Assembly (NCBI GenBank): GCA_934098705.1
Contig: CAKOPC010000004.1
Coordinates: 1-64,000, forward strand
Direction of reading: 5' to 3'
Source of the DNA: an uncultured Bacilli bacterium
Lineage (GTDB): Bacteria; Bacillota_I; Bacilli_A; RF39; UBA660
DNA: 64,000 nt
A model generated the notes under the pieces. That model was not told the origin of the DNA. It saw only the letters and a program-made list of their open reading frames with translations, and searched no databases. A program made the translations under genes and the position numbers. Shown here in pieces: positions 33,104 to 41,928 of this stretch; position 1 is the stretch's first letter; each line of letters starts with the position of its first letter.

Positions 33104-33141
33104 AAAAAGATAAGGAATATTTTAGTTTTCCTTATCTTTTT
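33104..33141. terminator. Bidirectional terminator between ferredoxin and rluB
   Basis: 14-bp stem AAAAAGATAAGGAA with TTCCTTATCTTTTT, 10-nt loop, for two convergent genes. Confidence 0.85.
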
Positions 33142-33853
33142 TTGCATAATTATATAATATTTTTACTTCTTTTAGTGTTAGTTTTCTATACTTACCAGAT
33201 GGCACTTTAGAAAGCGTTAGATTTGCATATGTTAATCTTTTTAATTTTACTACTTGATATCCTAAAGCTTCAAACATTTTCTTTACTTCATGATTTTTAC
33301 CTTCATGTATTGTAAGTTCAACCTTAGTTGTATTAGTTTTTTTATCGTATTCTTTTATTTTAGCATGGCATTTACTTGTTTTATAATTATCAATATATAA
33401 ACCGTGTCTTAGTTTTTGAAGATCTAAAACTTTAAAGTGTCCTTTTACTTTAGCAAGATATGTTTTTGGCACTTCATTTTTTGGATGGGACAATATATTT
33501 GTAAGTTCTCCGTCATTAGTTAAAAGTATTATACCAGTTGTATCATAATCAAGCCTTCCAACTGGGTAAATTCTGCCTGATTCTTTTATTAAATCTGTAA
33601 CAGTTGTCCTTCCTTTTTCGTCTTTCACAGAAGATATTACTCCTCTTGGCTTATTTAAAAGGTAGTATTCATATTTTGCTTTTTCTTTTAATACTTCCCC
33701 ATTTATTTCGATAATATCTGTTGTTTTAGCAAGTGTGCCAAGTTCTGTTACTTTAACACCATTTACGTAAACCTTTCCTTGTTTTATTAGTTCTTCTGCT
33801 TTTCTTCTTGATGCATAACCATACTCTGCTATAATTTTTTGAAGTCTTTCCAT
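33122..33853 (-). CDS. rluB: RsuA/RluB family pseudouridine synthase, 243 aa
   Basis: S4 RNA-binding domain at 1-60 (MERLQKIIAEYGYASRRKAE), then the synthase domain with PVGRLDYDTTGIILLTNDGE (catalytic Asp) and HEGKNHEVKKMFEALG. Modifies 23S rRNA near U2605 in the RluB subgroup; the exact site is inferred. AAGGAGG precedes the ATG at 33853. In Bacillus rluB follows dacB/spmAB; here the upstream gene is also a D,D-carboxypeptidase. Confidence 0.93.
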   Translation of the reverse strand: MERLQKIIAEYGYASRRKAEELIKQGKVYVNGVKVTELGTLAKTTDIIEINGEVLKEKAKYEYYLLNKPRGVISSVKDEKGRTTVTDLIKESGRIYPVGRLDYDTTGIILLTNDGELTNILSHPKNEVPKTYLAKVKGHFKVLDLQKLRHGLYIDNYKTSKCHAKIKEYDKKTNTTKVELTIHEGKNHEVKKMFEALGYQVVKLKRLTYANLTLSKVPSGKYRKLTLKEVKILYNYAKKDKEN

Positions 33854-33899
33854 AAGATTTGCCTCCTTAAACACTTGCATAAATTATAATGTTTTTTTA

Positions 33900-34949
33900 T
33901 TAAAAAGGCAAGATATTTTCAAAAAATTGTATTATTTTGTCTAATAAATTTAATTTTTTTGCTTCTTTTTTTAAGTATATATTATTGGTATCTATAAGTT
34001 CTTTACCCATATATGTATTTACTTTACCTATAAGATTGCCTTGTTTTTTTTCATTCATTATAATATCTGTTTTTATGTTATCATTTTCTTGTTTACTTAA
34101 GGTAATTATGAAGTCATGGTCTACGTATGCATTATCATAGCCTTTTATATTAAAGGTATCTTTATCTATTATTTTATATTTTTTATAGTTTTCAAATATG
34201 TAATCATACTTTTTTTCATGAAAATCATACAAATATGAGTCTTTAGAAATAGTTGCAATGCATAAGTTTACATCATTTGATGATGCACTTGATACAAGTA
34301 TTCTACCTGCTTTTGGAGTGTAGCCTGTTTTACCTCCGGTTGCTTTATCATAATTAAATAGTAGTTCATTTCTATTTTTCCAGGTGTATGCTTTAAGGCT
34401 TGATGTTGTTTTGTAATATTTACTTTCAACAATTTGTCTAAACAAAGGGTATTTATAAGCGTATGAGTATAATAAGCACAAGTCGTAAGCTGATGAATAG
34501 TTTTGGGTTTCGTCATCTAATCCATTTGGGTTTTCATATTTTGTGTTTGTCATACCAAGGCTTTGGGCTTTTTTATTCATATCATTTACAAATGATGGGA
34601 TACTGCCTGATACAAATTTTGCAATAGAAACAGAAGCATCATTACCACTTCTTAGAATAAGGCCATAAATTAAATCTAAAAGAGGCATTTCCTCTCCTTT
34701 TTCTATATATATATTGGAACCATACATAGAAAGTACTTCATCTCCTACTGTTACGATTTCTTCTACTCTATTTGATTCAAGTGCTAACAAAGCTGTCATG
34801 ATTTTTGTAGTTGATGCAATAAGTTTTACTTCGTCTTTATTATTTTCATATAAAACTCTGTTATTATCCATATCCATAACAACAGTTGAAGCCATACAAT
34901 TTTTACAAAACATAAAAAATGTTATGGCGATAACAATTATTTTTTTCAT
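33900..34949 (-). CDS. D-alanyl-D-alanine carboxypeptidase (DacF/DacB type, S11), 349 aa
   Basis: Signal peptide (1-20), then the three penicillin-binding motifs: STTK in IASTTKIMTALLALES, SGN in RSGNDASVSIA, KTG in GGKTGYTPKAG. A C-terminal beta domain and amphipathic helix anchor it to the membrane. It trims the pentapeptide of peptidoglycan. Which paralogue (vegetative DacA, DacF or spore DacB) is unclear. GGTGAAAAAT precedes the ATG; rluB is 46 bases downstream. Confidence 0.94.
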   Translation of the reverse strand: MKKIIVIAITFFMFCKNCMASTVVMDMDNNRVLYENNKDEVKLIASTTKIMTALLALESNRVEEIVTVGDEVLSMYGSNIYIEKGEEMPLLDLIYGLILRSGNDASVSIAKFVSGSIPSFVNDMNKKAQSLGMTNTKYENPNGLDDETQNYSSAYDLCLLYSYAYKYPLFRQIVESKYYKTTSSLKAYTWKNRNELLFNYDKATGGKTGYTPKAGRILVSSASSNDVNLCIATISKDSYLYDFHEKKYDYIFENYKKYKIIDKDTFNIKGYDNAYVDHDFIITLSKQENDNIKTDIIMNEKKQGNLIGKVNTYMGKELIDTNNIYLKKEAKKLNLLDKIIQFFENILPF

Positions 34950-35004
34950 TATTTTTCACCTATAACATTTTACTACTTACTTATTAAAATAATTCAAGCT
35001 TTTT

Positions 35005-35550
35005 TTAATATGCGTATAAACCATGTATTTTGCTTCTTGTATCTTCATTTATATCTTGCATTACCCAAGTTTTATCTACCTTTTTTAAATAAAAATCTAT
35101 TGTATAAGTTACTCTTTCTTTATAGTTTTTTAATTTTTCAAGCTTATAATCAATATATTTTTCTTCTTTCATATTACCATTTGCATCTTTAAATTCATCT
35201 GGCATTGTTTGGTAGTAACTATCACTTTCTTTATTTATTTTATAATAATCATACACTTCAATTTCTACATTAACCGTAGCATCATTTCCATTTATTACTT
35301 CATCTTTTATTTTATAAGTTAGATTCTGGTATTGACGTTTTAAAATGTCTTTATACTCATTTTTTTGATTTGCAGTCATAATTGTATCACTATCTACTAC
35401 TTTATCTAACTGGTCTAAAACAGTTTCATTTAGGCTTTTATAGTTATTAAGATAGTTTTCAACTTTTTTGGTAGGTGTATTATCCATACTGCAACCTGAT
35501 GTTATTATTAATATTAAGAAAGCTATTATTCCTAAAGCTATTTTTTTCAT
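35005..35550 (-). CDS. Putative lipoprotein, 181 aa
   Basis: Lipobox ITSGC at the end of a signal peptide, then a soluble domain of about 160 residues. The region near 60-100 (NEYKDILKRQYQNLTYKIKD) and the end (KKVDKTWVMQDINEDTR) look like a small alpha-beta NTF2-like fold; no family assigned. The gene's ribosome site lies within a hairpin at 35554-35589. Confidence 0.75.
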   Translation of the reverse strand: MKKIALGIIAFLILIITSGCSMDNTPTKKVENYLNNYKSLNETVLDQLDKVVDSDTIMTANQKNEYKDILKRQYQNLTYKIKDEVINGNDATVNVEIEVYDYYKINKESDSYYQTMPDEFKDANGNMKEEKYIDYKLEKLKNYKERVTYTIDFYLKKVDKTWVMQDINEDTRSKIHGLYAY

Positions 35551-35553
35551 ATA

Positions 35554-35589
35554 AAAATCCCTCCGTTTATATAATGGATGGGATTTTTA
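35554..35589 (-). promoter_or_regulatory. Hairpin enclosing the ribosome site of the lipoprotein gene
   Basis: On the minus strand AAAAATCCC (35581-35589) pairs with GGGATTTTT (35554-35562), and the right arm includes the Shine-Dalgarno GGAGGG four bases from its end. It could terminate the upstream 226-aa gene or hide the ribosome site. Confidence 0.5.
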
Positions 35590-35611
35590 TTTTTATACAT
35601 TATTTTGTATA

Positions 35612-36292
35612 TTATATTTTATTAGCTTTTCTAATTTTATTTAAAATAATTATAAAGCCAATTAATCCTAAAGAAAGTATTACAACTAAAATAATAATAA
35701 TAGCTTTGGTATTAATTTTTATATTTAGTTTACTGTTGTTGTCATTTATTTCATTTACAACAGTACTTGTATCAATTTCAAGATTTATATTTTTATTATT
35801 ATCATTTATATTCCAAGTATAAGTATCATTTTCATATTTATCGGCATTATTACTTATCACTTTGTAACTTGTTTTTAAATTTATTACAACTTCACCTTTT
35901 AGATTATATTTATTAAAACAATTAAAACCTCCATTTGTATTTATTTTAAGGATATTATTTGAAAAGTTTATATTTTGTGTTTTGTAACATCTTGCTATTA
36001 AATTATCCCAGGTGTAACTGTCTATGTTATAGTTTTTATTTACATTTATTGTATTTTTGTTGTAATTTTTAATGTTAAAGTAGCTTAATACTTCGGTATC
36101 CATTTCATAGTTACTTAACCTTTCTGTTATTTCGCCTTTTACGTTGTTTGCTGTTTGTAATTCATCGTCATTAAGGGTAATACTTATATTTTCATTTACC
36201 ATACCTTTATCTATTGTAACATCAATTTTACTTTGGCATCCTGTTAATAAAAGCATAGCCATTATAATTAAAAAGGTAATCTTTTTTTTCAT
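35612..36292 (-). CDS. Putative lipoprotein with C-terminal membrane helix, 226 aa
   Basis: Lipobox LLTGC after a signal peptide; Asn-rich beta-type domain with LxxYEMDTEV and a Cys pair (RCYKTQ, NGGFNCFNKY); then a C-terminal transmembrane helix (about 195-220) and a basic tail. Being anchored at both ends is unusual. AGGAGATGAT precedes the ATG, which overlaps the stop of the hydrolase gene by one base, so the two are translationally coupled. Confidence 0.78.
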   Translation of the reverse strand: MKKKITFLIIMAMLLLTGCQSKIDVTIDKGMVNENISITLNDDELQTANNVKGEITERLSNYEMDTEVLSYFNIKNYNKNTINVNKNYNIDSYTWDNLIARCYKTQNINFSNNILKINTNGGFNCFNKYNLKGEVVINLKTSYKVISNNADKYENDTYTWNINDNNKNINLEIDTSTVVNEINDNNSKLNIKINTKAIIIILVVILSLGLIGFIIILNKIRKANKI

Positions 36293-38388
36293 TAACAATC
36301 ATCTCCTAGTATATAAATATACTCTTGGAAACCATTTTTACTTAATGTTTCCTTTGTTTTTACAACTGTTCTACAGCTTTCATTGCCATCATAATTACAC
36401 TCATATAAGGTTACATTATTGCCTTCAACTTTTTCAACTGCCATAACGTGTCCGCAAGGTATACCGCCACATTTAGCATTTGAACTACTTGATACCCAAA
36501 GTGCACCAACCTTTGGTTCGCTTCCTGTTTCATAATAACTTCCCCCGCTTTTCTTAGCATTACTATTATTTTCAACCCAATCAACAGCACGATATTTTGT
36601 CCTAATTCTTTCAAATTTACTATAATCATTACCTGTTAAAACACTTTTAAAATATCCTGAAAGTGCACCAGCACATTGTCCTGTTGTACTAGTTGTAACA
36701 TTATATTCTCTTCCATCCTTACAAACAAGTTTTCTGTTTGACTGTTCTCCATTTTTCGGCATAACTGTTTCATCAACAATACTATCATCAACTTCATCAT
36801 TTACACGACCTTTATAGCCACCTTTAAATCTATATTCTTCTGGTGTTATATTAAAGTCATCACTATTACAATACTCAAAAATTTCATCTTTTGTTTTTAT
36901 AGGTTTTTCACATTGCCATTTTATAATTTGCCCTACAGTTGGAGCATTATTATCAACACTTCTTACTGGATCACAACCAATGCTTATACTTTCTATGTTA
37001 AAGTATCTGTTTAAATCTTCTGCTACATAGCCTTGATCGGGATTATCATATAGTTTATCTGCTCTTACTTCGTAATGCAAATGGAAATCGCCATCTTTAC
37101 TTCTTGCTCCAGTATCACTTACGTACCCTATTACATCTCCTTGTTTAACACTGCTTCCAGTCTTATATTTATTATATAAATTAGCAAGTGCTTCTCTTGA
37201 ACCTCCGCAAGGCCAAAGATATTTATAGCTTACACCAGATTTATATATAATGTTACCATCTTCATCTTTTTCCTCTTCACTTTGATTTACTGCAACACAG
37301 TTACCATCAGTTTTACTGTAAGTACCGTTTTGACATTCATTATTTAATTCATCTTCTTCTTTTAAGCTACACATATGAGCATAATATACTCTGTATTTTT
37401 TATCATCAACTTCTTTAGAATCATCCATTTCAAGTGTCATACCATAATCATTGTCCCATTTTTCATAGTAGTAACCATCATTGAAACTTCCATCTTTAGT
37501 TGCTATTATTTCGGCACCTTTTTTTTCATATGATATATCAATTCCTTTATGATTATCTGGAAGACTATTTAACATTCTCCAGCTATAAAATGATGTTATG
37601 TTCCCAGGATTATTTGATTTAGTTGGGGAATAATTTTCACAATACCATCCGCCGTATTTATATCCTCCAAAAACGGAATTTGTTGTTGCGGCAATCATAA
37701 ATATTAGGAATAATCCTAAAATAATGACCGCTAAAATAATTGCTACCCAAGGATGTTTTATAATTAAAAGGACAAGATTTTTCAAAGCACCCGCACCATT
37801 TGCCACCATAGATACTGCTTCATTTCCGCCACTTTCATCGTTATATCCTTCATCACCTGCTAAGCTATTACCTAATTTTTTAGCTCCACTACCTAGCATA
37901 CCAAGTCCTCTTTTAGCGATGTTTTTACCACTTATGCCATGCTTTTTACCTGATTTATCACCACTTTGACTATTATCTTTATTAGTTTTTGAATTTTGCT
38001 TACTTTTATTGCCTGAATCTTTTTTGTTATCTGTATCACTATTATTTGGATTTTTATTATTTACTTCATTATTATTTTTATGTAAGTCAGGCCCATTTTC
38101 TTTATTATTATCTTTATTACCACTTTTAAGGCCATTATTTTGGGCGTTATTACCACTTCTTGGAGATTCAATGTTATTTTTACTACCATTATTACTTTCT
38201 GGAATTTGACTTAGACTTTTATTATTTGCATTATTTAAAGCTTGATTATTTCCATTATTATTAGTATTTAAATCTACATTTTGATTATTATTTGCATTAC
38301 TTTCATGGTTTGCCTTACCTGTTCCAAAAAGAGGAAAACTGTAATTATTTTGATTTTCGTTATCATTAAAATTATTATTTTCGTCCAC
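36292..38388 (-). CDS. Membrane-anchored peptidoglycan hydrolase with M23 and CHAP domains, 698 aa
   Basis: Residues 1-200 are disordered, Asn/Lys/Ser rich, with no signal peptide, so probably cytoplasmic. One membrane helix lies about 210-240. Outside follow an M23 (LytM) endopeptidase region (about 270-460; HKGIDISY and HLHYEVRAD carry the metal-site pattern) and a CHAP domain (about 575-690; Cys in TTGQCAGALSGYF, His in CGHVMAVEKVEG). Two lytic domains behind a long cytoplasmic tail recall conjugation or cell-separation hydrolases. No conjugation genes are nearby. Coupled to the downstream double-anchored lipoprotein. Confidence 0.85.
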   Translation of the reverse strand: MDENNNFNDNENQNNYSFPLFGTGKANHESNANNNQNVDLNTNNNGNNQALNNANNKSLSQIPESNNGSKNNIESPRSGNNAQNNGLKSGNKDNNKENGPDLHKNNNEVNNKNPNNSDTDNKKDSGNKSKQNSKTNKDNSQSGDKSGKKHGISGKNIAKRGLGMLGSGAKKLGNSLAGDEGYNDESGGNEAVSMVANGAGALKNLVLLIIKHPWVAIILAVIILGLFLIFMIAATTNSVFGGYKYGGWYCENYSPTKSNNPGNITSFYSWRMLNSLPDNHKGIDISYEKKGAEIIATKDGSFNDGYYYEKWDNDYGMTLEMDDSKEVDDKKYRVYYAHMCSLKEEDELNNECQNGTYSKTDGNCVAVNQSEEEKDEDGNIIYKSGVSYKYLWPCGGSREALANLYNKYKTGSSVKQGDVIGYVSDTGARSKDGDFHLHYEVRADKLYDNPDQGYVAEDLNRYFNIESISIGCDPVRSVDNNAPTVGQIIKWQCEKPIKTKDEIFEYCNSDDFNITPEEYRFKGGYKGRVNDEVDDSIVDETVMPKNGEQSNRKLVCKDGREYNVTTSTTGQCAGALSGYFKSVLTGNDYSKFERIRTKYRAVDWVENNSNAKKSGGSYYETGSEPKVGALWVSSSSNAKCGGIPCGHVMAVEKVEGNNVTLYECNYDGNESCRTVVKTKETLSKNGFQEYIYILGDDC

Positions 38389-38438
38389 TTAAATCACCTT
38401 CCGTTAACAATATTATAATAACATAAAAAGTTCTAAAA

Positions 38439-38460
38439 AAAAAGACAAAATTGTCTTTTT
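38439..38460 (-). terminator. Terminator of asnS
   Basis: AAAAAGACA with TGTCTTTTT, 4-nt loop, then T-run on the minus strand; overlaps the asnS stop. Confidence 0.8.
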
Positions 38461-39835
38461 AAAAGTCACAAGATCCTGGCGTTCTTGGAAATGGAATAAC
38501 ATCTCTTATATTGTTTACTCCAGTTAAATATATAAGTAATCTTTCAAATCCCATACCGAAACCACTATGAATACATGTGCCATATTTTCTAAGGTTTACA
38601 AACCAATCTATTTTATCTTTATCCACATGCATATCTTCTATTCTTTGAAGTAATTTTTGATAATCCTCTTCTCTTTGTGAACCACCCATTAACTCTCCTG
38701 CTTCTGGAACTTCAAGGTCAACAGCAGCAACTGTTTTTCCATCTACATTAGTTTTCATGTACCATGCTTTTATATCTTTAGGCCAATTTGTTATAAATAC
38801 TGGTCCATTAAAGTATTCTGTTATATATCTTTCATGTTCTTTTGCTATATCATCATCATAAGATGGGGTAAATTCCCATTTTACATCTGCCTTTTTTAAT
38901 ATGTCTATAACATCATGATGAGTAATTCTTGTAAATTGTGAATTCTTTAATTTTGTTAATTTTTCTATCAAGCCATTAGATACAAAATTATCTAAAAATT
39001 CAAGTTCTAATTTGCAATTTTCTAAAACATAAGATACTATGTATTTTAAAAATTCTTCTTCAATATCCATTAAATGATTTAAATCACAAAAAGCTATTTC
39101 AGGTTCTATCATCCAAAACTCGTTAGCATGAGTTTTAGTATTTGAGTTTTCTGTTCTAAATGTAGGTCCAAATGTGTAAATTTTTTTGAAAGCTGTTGCA
39201 AATGCTTCCCCGTGTAATTGTCCTGTACCTGTTATATAGGCTGTTTTACCAAATAAGTCTTTAGTCATATCGCATTTGCCATTTTTCTTTGGCATATTGT
39301 TAAAATCAAGTGTTGTTATTTTAAACATTTGATCTTGTCCTTCACAGTCTGTTGTTGTTATAAGAGGTGTTGTAACATATAGATACCCTCTTTCTTGAAA
39401 GTATTTATGAATAGCAAATGCTGATATACTTCTTATTCTAAAAATTGCTTGAAACATATTTGTTCTAGGTCTTAAATATGCTTGCTCTCTTAGAAATTCA
39501 TTACTATGTCTTTTTGGTTGCATTGGATAATCATCAGGACAATCTCCTAAAAGAGTAATTGTTTTTACAGTAACTTCAAAACTTTGACCCTTACCAGATG
39601 AAGTAGAAACTACTCCATTAACCTCAATAGATGAACCATTTTTTAATTTTGCTATTTCATCAAAGTCTTTTAACTTGTTATCATATACAAGTTGTACGTG
39701 TTTAAAATATGTTCCATCCGAAAAATCAATAAAACCAAATTCTTTTTGTTTTCTATGATTTCTTATCCAACCTTGCATGGTAATTGTCTTACCCATATAA
39801 CTGTTTAAATTTTCATATAATTCTTTAACATCCAT
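38459..39835 (-). CDS. asnS: Asparaginyl-tRNA synthetase, 458 aa
   Basis: N-terminal OB-fold anticodon domain (TITMQGWIRNHRKQKEFGFI), then the class II core: FRIRSISAFAIHKYFQERGY (motif 1), FGPTFRTENSNTKTHANEF (motif 2), GFGMGFERLLIYLTG (motif 3). Makes Asn-tRNA directly. The ATG at 39835 follows AAGGAGG. It is under a T-box leader with an AAC specifier, which confirms asparagine specificity. Confidence 0.97.
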   Translation of the reverse strand: MDVKELYENLNSYMGKTITMQGWIRNHRKQKEFGFIDFSDGTYFKHVQLVYDNKLKDFDEIAKLKNGSSIEVNGVVSTSSGKGQSFEVTVKTITLLGDCPDDYPMQPKRHSNEFLREQAYLRPRTNMFQAIFRIRSISAFAIHKYFQERGYLYVTTPLITTTDCEGQDQMFKITTLDFNNMPKKNGKCDMTKDLFGKTAYITGTGQLHGEAFATAFKKIYTFGPTFRTENSNTKTHANEFWMIEPEIAFCDLNHLMDIEEEFLKYIVSYVLENCKLELEFLDNFVSNGLIEKLTKLKNSQFTRITHHDVIDILKKADVKWEFTPSYDDDIAKEHERYITEYFNGPVFITNWPKDIKAWYMKTNVDGKTVAAVDLEVPEAGELMGGSQREEDYQKLLQRIEDMHVDKDKIDWFVNLRKYGTCIHSGFGMGFERLLIYLTGVNNIRDVIPFPRTPGSCDF

Positions 39836-39863
39836 ATAATATTCCTCCTTATTATAATAAAAA

Positions 39864-40095
39864 GATGATACCAAAGGACGAAATATATTCGTGGTACCAC
39901 CTTATTTTTTTACTTTTATAATATAACGGTTAAAACCGGTTTTACCTAAAATATATTTGGTTTATATTTATATTTTTCAGTAAAACAACTAAAAGGTGTT
40001 ATTTCATTTAATACTTATTATTAACCTTCCACCCGTAGTTAACTCTCTTTAAATAGTAATTAAATTACTTGTCCTTTATCTTCGTTTCATAGTTA
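39864..40095 (-). promoter_or_regulatory. T-box riboswitch (Asn, specifier AAC) controlling asnS
   Basis: On the minus strand a stem I with AGAGAG and GGTGG blocks has a basal helix AAAGG/CCTTT. The loop above carries AGTA on one side and GAAATAACA on the other, giving specifier AAC at 39998-40000. The antiterminator bulge AAGGTGGTACCACG is at 39890-39903. The competing terminator pairs GGTACC...TTCGT side (39888-39898) with ACGAA...GATACC (39867-39882) followed by T. Uncharged tRNA-Asn should switch asnS on. Confidence 0.92.
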
Positions 40096-40097
40096 TT

Positions 40098-40126
40098 AGT
40101 TTAGTTTACTTTTGTTTCTTTGTCAA
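40098..40126 (-). promoter_or_regulatory. Promoter of the asnS T-box leader
   Basis: TTGACA (40121-40126), 17-nt spacer, TAAACT (40098-40103) on the minus strand. Confidence 0.65.
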
Positions 40127-40265
40127 GTAAAAATATGGTTTTTATCTTTTTTTCGAGTTTTCCGTACTTAACTGTAACTATTTTATATGACCTCTATCTA
40201 TAAATAAGGAAAAGATATAACATAAGCCATATCTGTCATATCTTTTTTTCATTTCTTTATCTTTA

Positions 40266-41132
40266 TTATTTTGTTTTTACATCAATACTTGAACTTGTAC
40301 CATATAGTTTTATTTTAAATGTAACTGTTTCACTTGTCATTTTATTTTCATGTACGGGATTATCTCTTAATCTTATAATGTTTTGATTTAACATAACTTG
40401 AATAAATGATGCATAACCTTCTTCATTGTTAGCTATTTCTTCCGCAAAAGTTCTACCAAGTGAATCTCCAGTACCACTACATATTCCTCTTGCCTCTTTT
40501 TCTTTATCTTCGTAATCATCATACAAATTAGTTGTTAATGCAAGGCTTATACAAGCATCAACATCTAGCATTTCATATTTACTACTTTGCACTGCCGTTG
40601 GTAATTTATAACTTTCATCTATCCATGCTTTTAAGGTATAGGTATGTACTTCACTTCCACTTATTACATCTGTTAATAAGACATGACTATCAATAGCATT
40701 TTCTACATATTTGTTTTTAAAATTAGATAGCACTTCTCCTTTATTTTCTGTAAATCCTGCCACTACACTATTTCCTTTTTTTAGGTATATTTTAACATAC
40801 TCCTCTGTTAACGATGTACCTTCCTTTATATCTGTTATACCTAAAGCATAATTTACTTTAGTATCTCCTGATATATTACTTGAAACAGTAAATGTCATCT
40901 GTGAATTGATATCAGTATTATTAAGTCCTTCACTATCTGTTTCTGGATACCTATTCTCAAGTTTTATATTGTTTTTTTCACTAAATGTTACATTAATACT
41001 ACCTGTTGTTATTACATTTTCTTTTGTTCCACTGCCTGTAAAACTATATAAGGCATATGACAAACTTACTGTTAAAATAATAAGTAATGCCAACCCTATA
41101 CTTATTAATATTAAATCTTTTTTCTTACTCAT
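40266..41132 (-). CDS. Exported membrane-anchored protein, TasA/camelysin-like layout, 288 aa
   Basis: Single N-terminal hydrophobic segment ending LSYALYSFTG, a plausible signal-peptidase (SipW-like) site, then a beta-rich domain starting ITTGSINVTFSE with N-x-x-x-P-E-T-D-S-E-G. The C-terminal half has a Cys pair (DACISLAL, ARGICSG). The first 60 residues have the same plan as the partial protein at 1-186. Role unknown; surface fibre or adhesion is possible. A clear promoter lies at 41175-41203. Confidence 0.75.
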   Translation of the reverse strand: MSKKKDLILISIGLALLIILTVSLSYALYSFTGSGTKENVITTGSINVTFSEKNNIKLENRYPETDSEGLNNTDINSQMTFTVSSNISGDTKVNYALGITDIKEGTSLTEEYVKIYLKKGNSVVAGFTENKGEVLSNFKNKYVENAIDSHVLLTDVISGSEVHTYTLKAWIDESYKLPTAVQSSKYEMLDVDACISLALTTNLYDDYEDKEKEARGICSGTGDSLGRTFAEEIANNEEGYASFIQVMLNQNIIRLRDNPVHENKMTSETVTFKIKLYGTSSSIDVKTK

Positions 41133-41174
41133 AAAAACTTCCCTTCCAAATCTTTTACTTTTCTATCTATATTA

Positions 41175-41203
41175 ATAGTAACAAAAAGTATAACTTAAGT
41201 CAA
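41175..41203 (-). promoter_or_regulatory. Promoter of the 288-aa surface protein gene
   Basis: TTGACT (41198-41203), 17-nt spacer, TACTAT (41175-41180) on the minus strand. Confidence 0.6.
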
Positions 41204-41255
41204 ATAATAAACTCTTAAGTTGACTTTTTGGTTTCATCATGATTTTAATAGCACA

Positions 41256-41289
41256 AAAAAACAAGTATTTATACAAATGCTTATTTTTT
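41256..41289 (-). terminator. Terminator of ackA-nrnA-engB
   Basis: Long A/T-rich hairpin (41256-41269 with 41276-41289, one mismatch on this strand), ending in a T-run; 25 bases after the engB stop. Confidence 0.6.
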
Positions 41290-41313
41290 ATTTTAAATTA
41301 AATTATAACTGTA

Positions 41314-41928
41314 TTAAAGTGTTTCTAAATCATCACTTATTTGACTTTTTAAAAGGTCTTCTACATGTTCTAGTATTTTATCTTTTCCTTCTTTATTAAA
41401 TGATGAGAAAGTATAAAATAAATCCCCAGATTCTAATTTTAAGGTATCAAGTATTAATTTTTTAGCTTTTTCTATTTTACTTGTTCCTACCTTATCACTT
41501 TTTGTTGCTATTATAGTAACTGGTAATTTATAATATTTTAAGAATTTATACATTAATACATCATCATTTGTTGGTTTATGTCTTAAATCAACGAACAAAA
41601 AAGTTCTTTTTAAGTTTTCTCTTTTTTGCAAATATTCTTCGATCATAAGACCAAATTTTTTCTGCTCTGTTTTTGATACACTTGCATAACCATATCCTGG
41701 CACGTCAACAAAATAAAAGCTGTCGTTTATAAGGTAAAAATTAAGATTTTTAGTTTTACCTGGTGTTTGTGATGTGCGTGCTAAATGTTTTTGATTACAA
41801 ATTGTATTTATAAAGGAACTTTTACCAACGTTACTTCTACCTAAAAGTAATATTTCACATTTATCATCATTAGGATACTGGCTTCTTCTTACAGCACTTA
41901 CAATAAGTTCTGTACTTATAATTTTCAT
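41314..41928 (-). CDS. engB: Ribosome biogenesis GTPase EngB/YsxC, 204 aa
   Basis: G1 GRSNVGKSS, G2/G3 region TPGKTKNLNFYLINDSFYFV followed by DVPGYGYA, and G4 TKSDK. Size is typical. Acts in 50S subunit assembly. GAAGGTGAAG precedes the ATG, which overlaps the nrnA stop (ATGA). Confidence 0.97.
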   Translation of the reverse strand: MKIISTELIVSAVRRSQYPNDDKCEILLLGRSNVGKSSFINTICNQKHLARTSQTPGKTKNLNFYLINDSFYFVDVPGYGYASVSKTEQKKFGLMIEEYLQKRENLKRTFLFVDLRHKPTNDDVLMYKFLKYYKLPVTIIATKSDKVGTSKIEKAKKLILDTLKLESGDLFYTFSSFNKEGKDKILEHVEDLLKSQISDDLETL

